Below are positions 61,295 to 64,000 of a stretch of 64,000 nt of DNA, piece after piece (within the stretch, counting starts at the first letter, position 1; each line of letters opens with the position of its first letter). Position numbers and translations under genes: made by a program. Location of the stretch: positions 1 to 64,000 of the forward strand of contig NZ_JAHSPG010000009.1 in the NCBI RefSeq assembly GCF_019130065.1. The letters run 5' to 3'. Origin of the DNA: Pinibacter aurantiacus. GTDB lineage: Bacteria > Bacteroidota > Bacteroidia > Chitinophagales > Chitinophagaceae. The notes beneath the pieces are model-generated. The model was not told where the DNA came from and did no database searches. It saw nothing but the letters and a program-made list of their open reading frames with translations.

Positions 61295-64000
61295 GTGAGC
61301 AAATACATAACCCTATTAACAATCTCTCTATTACTAACGTGCTTAAGCTGGGCCCAACAAGTTACAAAGGTGTCCGGTAAAGTGCTGGATGAAGAGACAT
61401 CCTCTCCACTCGTTGGAGCTTCTATCACAGTAGAAGGCATTAAGAAAGGTTACCTCACAGATGTGGAGGGCCGTTTTTTTATAGCCCTTGAGAACGGAAA
61501 AACATACAACATAACCATTACCAATGTTGGCTATCTCCCAAAAAAGATAGCAGCCATGCAGGTAAGCACTGATAATAATACGATAGATGTAGTGCTGCAG
61601 CGCAACAGCAAGTCTCAGTTGCAGGAAGTGGTTGTAAAAGGAAGCGCAAAAAAAGAAACCATTGCCTCTATATATAGTATTCAAAAAAACAGCGCCTCTA
61701 TTTCTGATGGTATTTCTGCAGAGATCATTAAAAAATCTCCCGATCGTAATACAAGTGAAGTGTTAAAGCGTGTAAGCGGTGCTTCTGTTCAGGAGAATAA
61801 ATTCGTAATCATCCGTGGCTTGAACGAAAGATACAACACAGCAATGCTTAACAACAGTATCCTGCCAAGCACAGAGCCTGATAGGAAGGCGTTTTCTTTC
61901 GACATCATACCTGCTTCTTTAATTGACAACCTTGTTATTTACAAGTCCTCCACTCCAGATCTTCCAGGTGATTTTTCTGGCGGCGCAATAAAAATTGCTA
62001 CCAAAGATTATCCTTCGAAAAGATTAAGCGAGTTGTCTGTTAACATTGGCTACAACTCAAAAACCACTTTCAAGAATTTTTATACAGGGTTTCCAAAAGG
62101 CAAATATGATGCGCTTGGATTCTTTGATGACTCAAGATTGATACCTGCTCCATATTACAACAGAGGCGGATCTTTTATTAACGAAAAGCCAGAGTTTAAA
62201 AGAGAAGTAACTAAAATGTTCTCGAACACATTTGGTTATGAGCCTGCCAACCAAAGTCTTCCAAACATCAGCGTTTCCTACATGGGCGGCAACACAAAAA
62301 TTCTCGGTGATAATAAAAAGCTTGGCTACATCTATTCGGTTGGCTACGCTAACGGCAGAAGGGTTTCTGAAAGACAGCGTGACGACTACCAGATTGATAA
62401 GGTGTTCTTGTATGGTTACAATACTAACAACTACGACGTTAGAAATAATTTAGCGGCATTATTAAACCTTACCTATTCTTACGGAAAGAGCAAAATTTCA
62501 TTCAAGAACCTGTTCAACAATGACTTCGTAAACACCAGTGCATTGCGTTCAGGAAGAAATGAAGTAAACGGCGCGTCGAACTTTTTCGACATCAAAAGCG
62601 TGAATACCGAGCCTGCAAACAACGGTATCTTTAACTCGGTACTGGAAGGTACACACAAACTGCACCAGGACTGGACGCTTGACTGGAATGCTTCTTACGG
62701 CCTTACTTACCGTAACCAGCCCGACCAAAAGATACTTACCTATCGTTCGGAAGACAACTCACACGACAATTTTTACTTGAAACTGAACTACGAAAACTCT
62801 CCTGAGATCAGGAATGCGGGCCGTGTATATTCATTCTTACACGAGAATATCCTCGGAGCAAACGCAAATCTTACAAAGGAGTTTCGTTTGTGGAACCAGT
62901 CGCAGAAATTTAAAATAGGAACTGCGAACTATTATCGCGACAGGTCTTCTGAAGCAAATGCTTTAGGTTACGCATCACTTGATATGTATGGTGTACAGAT
63001 CTATGAAGGAAAGAACACTTCTTTTAATAACATCTTCAGCCCGGAAAATATTGACGCTTACAATTTGACAGTTGCCAACATTGCAACAAACACCGTGCAG
63101 TACACCGGTCAGGCTATGCTGAATGCCGGCTACGTAATGCTCGACAATAAATTCAATGATAAACTTCGCTTAACCTGGGGTGCACGCGTTGAGAATTATC
63201 AGCAAACGCTTTCTTCTAAAAACAAAGCAGATATCAAGCTGAACAACCTGGATGTATTGCCTTCTTTCATTTTAACTTATGCGTTGAACAACAGAACGAA
63301 CTTAAGACTTGCCGCTTCCCAGGCAGTAAACAGACCTGAGTTTCGTGAGTTGGCTTCTTATAGCGTGTACGATTATGATAACAATCTGAGCATTATTGGT
63401 AATGATAAATTAGTACGTTCTAAAAATACCAACGCGGACCTTCGCTATGAGTGGTTTCCAGCGGCCGGTGAAATTTTCTCTGTAAGTACGTTCTATAAAT
63501 TCTTTGATAAGCCTATTGAGCAAACCAACAGAGGTAATGATGTTTTATCTTATGCCAATGCTACGAACTCTAAGGTATATGGCGCAGAGCTGGAAATCAG
63601 AAAGAAGCTTGATTTCTTTGGAAACCGCTTCATGGAACACTTCGCTTTCTACGTGAATGCTGCTTACATGAAAGGTTCTGTGAAAATTGATACAGTGGCA
63701 ATCAATAGCCCAATGCAGGGACAATCGCCATACCTGATCAACACTGGTATTAACTACACTTCGTTTAATGATAATTTCTCTGTCAATGTATTGTACAACA
63801 GGATCGGACCGAGATTAAGGTTCCGTGCGATGAGCGGTGCAGCGATGAACATTTTCGAGAAACCCCGCGACGTGATCGACTTGCAGATAGCACAGAAATT
63901 CTATCATCAGAAACTGGAAGTAAAATTTACAGTGAGCGATCTGTTAGCTCAGCCATTTGCATGGTACTACAAGTTTGACAGCAATACCTCAAACATTAAT
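61295..64000 (+). CDS. TonB-dependent receptor (partial, runs off the right edge)
   Basis: An open frame of 902 codons without stop to the last base of the window. It starts with GTG at 61295; the signal peptide ends near LSWAQ. A carboxypeptidase-regulatory-like domain (VSGKVLDEETSSPLVGASI) is followed by a plug (VLKRVSGASVQENKFVIIRGLNERYN, IIPASLIDNLVIYKS) and then barrel strands. Such receptors import bound ligands across the outer membrane using TonB energy. No SusD partner is visible so far, and the ligand cannot be inferred. The ATG-initiated frame at 61251 is in another phase and closes before the GTG. Confidence 0.92.
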   Translation, partial: MSKYITLLTISLLLTCLSWAQQVTKVSGKVLDEETSSPLVGASITVEGIKKGYLTDVEGRFFIALENGKTYNITITNVGYLPKKIAAMQVSTDNNTIDVVLQRNSKSQLQEVVVKGSAKKETIASIYSIQKNSASISDGISAEIIKKSPDRNTSEVLKRVSGASVQENKFVIIRGLNERYNTAMLNNSILPSTEPDRKAFSFDIIPASLIDNLVIYKSSTPDLPGDFSGGAIKIATKDYPSKRLSELSVNIGYNSKTTFKNFYTGFPKGKYDALGFFDDSRLIPAPYYNRGGSFINEKPEFKREVTKMFSNTFGYEPANQSLPNISVSYMGGNTKILGDNKKLGYIYSVGYANGRRVSERQRDDYQIDKVFLYGYNTNNYDVRNNLAALLNLTYSYGKSKISFKNLFNNDFVNTSALRSGRNEVNGASNFFDIKSVNTEPANNGIFNSVLEGTHKLHQDWTLDWNASYGLTYRNQPDQKILTYRSEDNSHDNFYLKLNYENSPEIRNAGRVYSFLHENILGANANLTKEFRLWNQSQKFKIGTANYYRDRSSEANALGYASLDMYGVQIYEGKNTSFNNIFSPENIDAYNLTVANIATNTVQYTGQAMLNAGYVMLDNKFNDKLRLTWGARVENYQQTLSSKNKADIKLNNLDVLPSFILTYALNNRTNLRLAASQAVNRPEFRELASYSVYDYDNNLSIIGNDKLVRSKNTNADLRYEWFPAAGEIFSVSTFYKFFDKPIEQTNRGNDVLSYANATNSKVYGAELEIRKKLDFFGNRFMEHFAFYVNAAYMKGSVKIDTVAINSPMQGQSPYLINTGINYTSFNDNFSVNVLYNRIGPRLRFRAMSGAAMNIFEKPRDVIDLQIAQKFYHQKLEVKFTVSDLLAQPFAWYYKFDSNTSNIN

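Overview
The window reads as chromosomal DNA of a Bacteroidota bacterium, most like the Chitinophagaceae. Supporting signs are a PorP/SprF type IX secretion protein, LytTR/LytS signalling with a LiaF-like partner, a short AtpC, ribosomal protein bTHX, TonB/carboxypeptidase-regulatory receptors, promoters of the TTG-N19-TAnnTTTG kind and few Shine-Dalgarno sites. No rRNA, tRNA, CRISPR array, prophage, insertion sequence or transposase was seen. About 54 protein genes are supported, most of them housekeeping or envelope genes on both strands in short operons.

Layout. 0-10 kb: PorP/SprF, upp, anmK, a GH19 chitinase, a LytTR/LytS/DUF4288/LiaF-like signalling cluster, a VOC protein, adenine deaminase and an MBL hydrolase. 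10-25 kb: a TolB-like/outer-membrane-barrel protein, an oxidoreductase, a GH18-CE4-GT2 trifunctional polysaccharide enzyme, dnaX, an acyltransferase-like protein, a YtxH/holin-like stress trio, an L,D-transpeptidase and CsbD. 25-38 kb: atpDC, a flavin/2Fe-2S reductase, an AmgK-like kinase fused to the RapZ C-terminal domain followed by a MurU-like uridylyltransferase, LOG protein, exonuclease III, HU, bTHX, Bax-inhibitor-like protein and TypA. 38-50 kb: alpha/beta hydrolase, 2H phosphoesterase with a radical SAM protein, cytochrome c, an orphan KorB, cupin/JmjC protein, Sua5/YciO protein, flippase, a CbpA-like co-chaperone with a DinD-like partner, and a deacetylase lipoprotein. 50-64 kb: ExbD, GT39, PAP2, asnS, an M16 peptidase pair, a carbamoyltransferase followed by a diverged copy of the second M16 gene's 3' end, and the start of a TonB-dependent receptor that runs off the right edge.

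How the genes work together. Several act on cell-wall amino sugars: AnmK, the AmgK-like/RapZ-C fusion and the MurU-like enzyme fit a peptidoglycan-recycling route that leads straight to UDP-MurNAc, and the RapZ-C domain could sense glucosamine-6-phosphate. The L,D-transpeptidase, the GH18-CE4-GT2 protein, the CE4 lipoprotein and the GH19 enzyme also act on envelope or extracellular glycans. upp and ade salvage nucleobases.

The most unusual layer is intergenic. Roughly half of all spacers hold long inverted repeats whose arms are runs of a 7-9 base word (for example AGGAATT, GAAAATT, TTTGAAAA, TAACTGAA, GAGAGTT, GGTGAAT). The word differs between loci but the architecture stays the same. One spacer carries a different palindromic element inserted with a duplicated 43-base flank, and another holds a three-tier palindrome of about 295 bases. 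These, the carbamoyltransferase cassette and the AmgK-RapZ fusion are the best candidates for follow-up.
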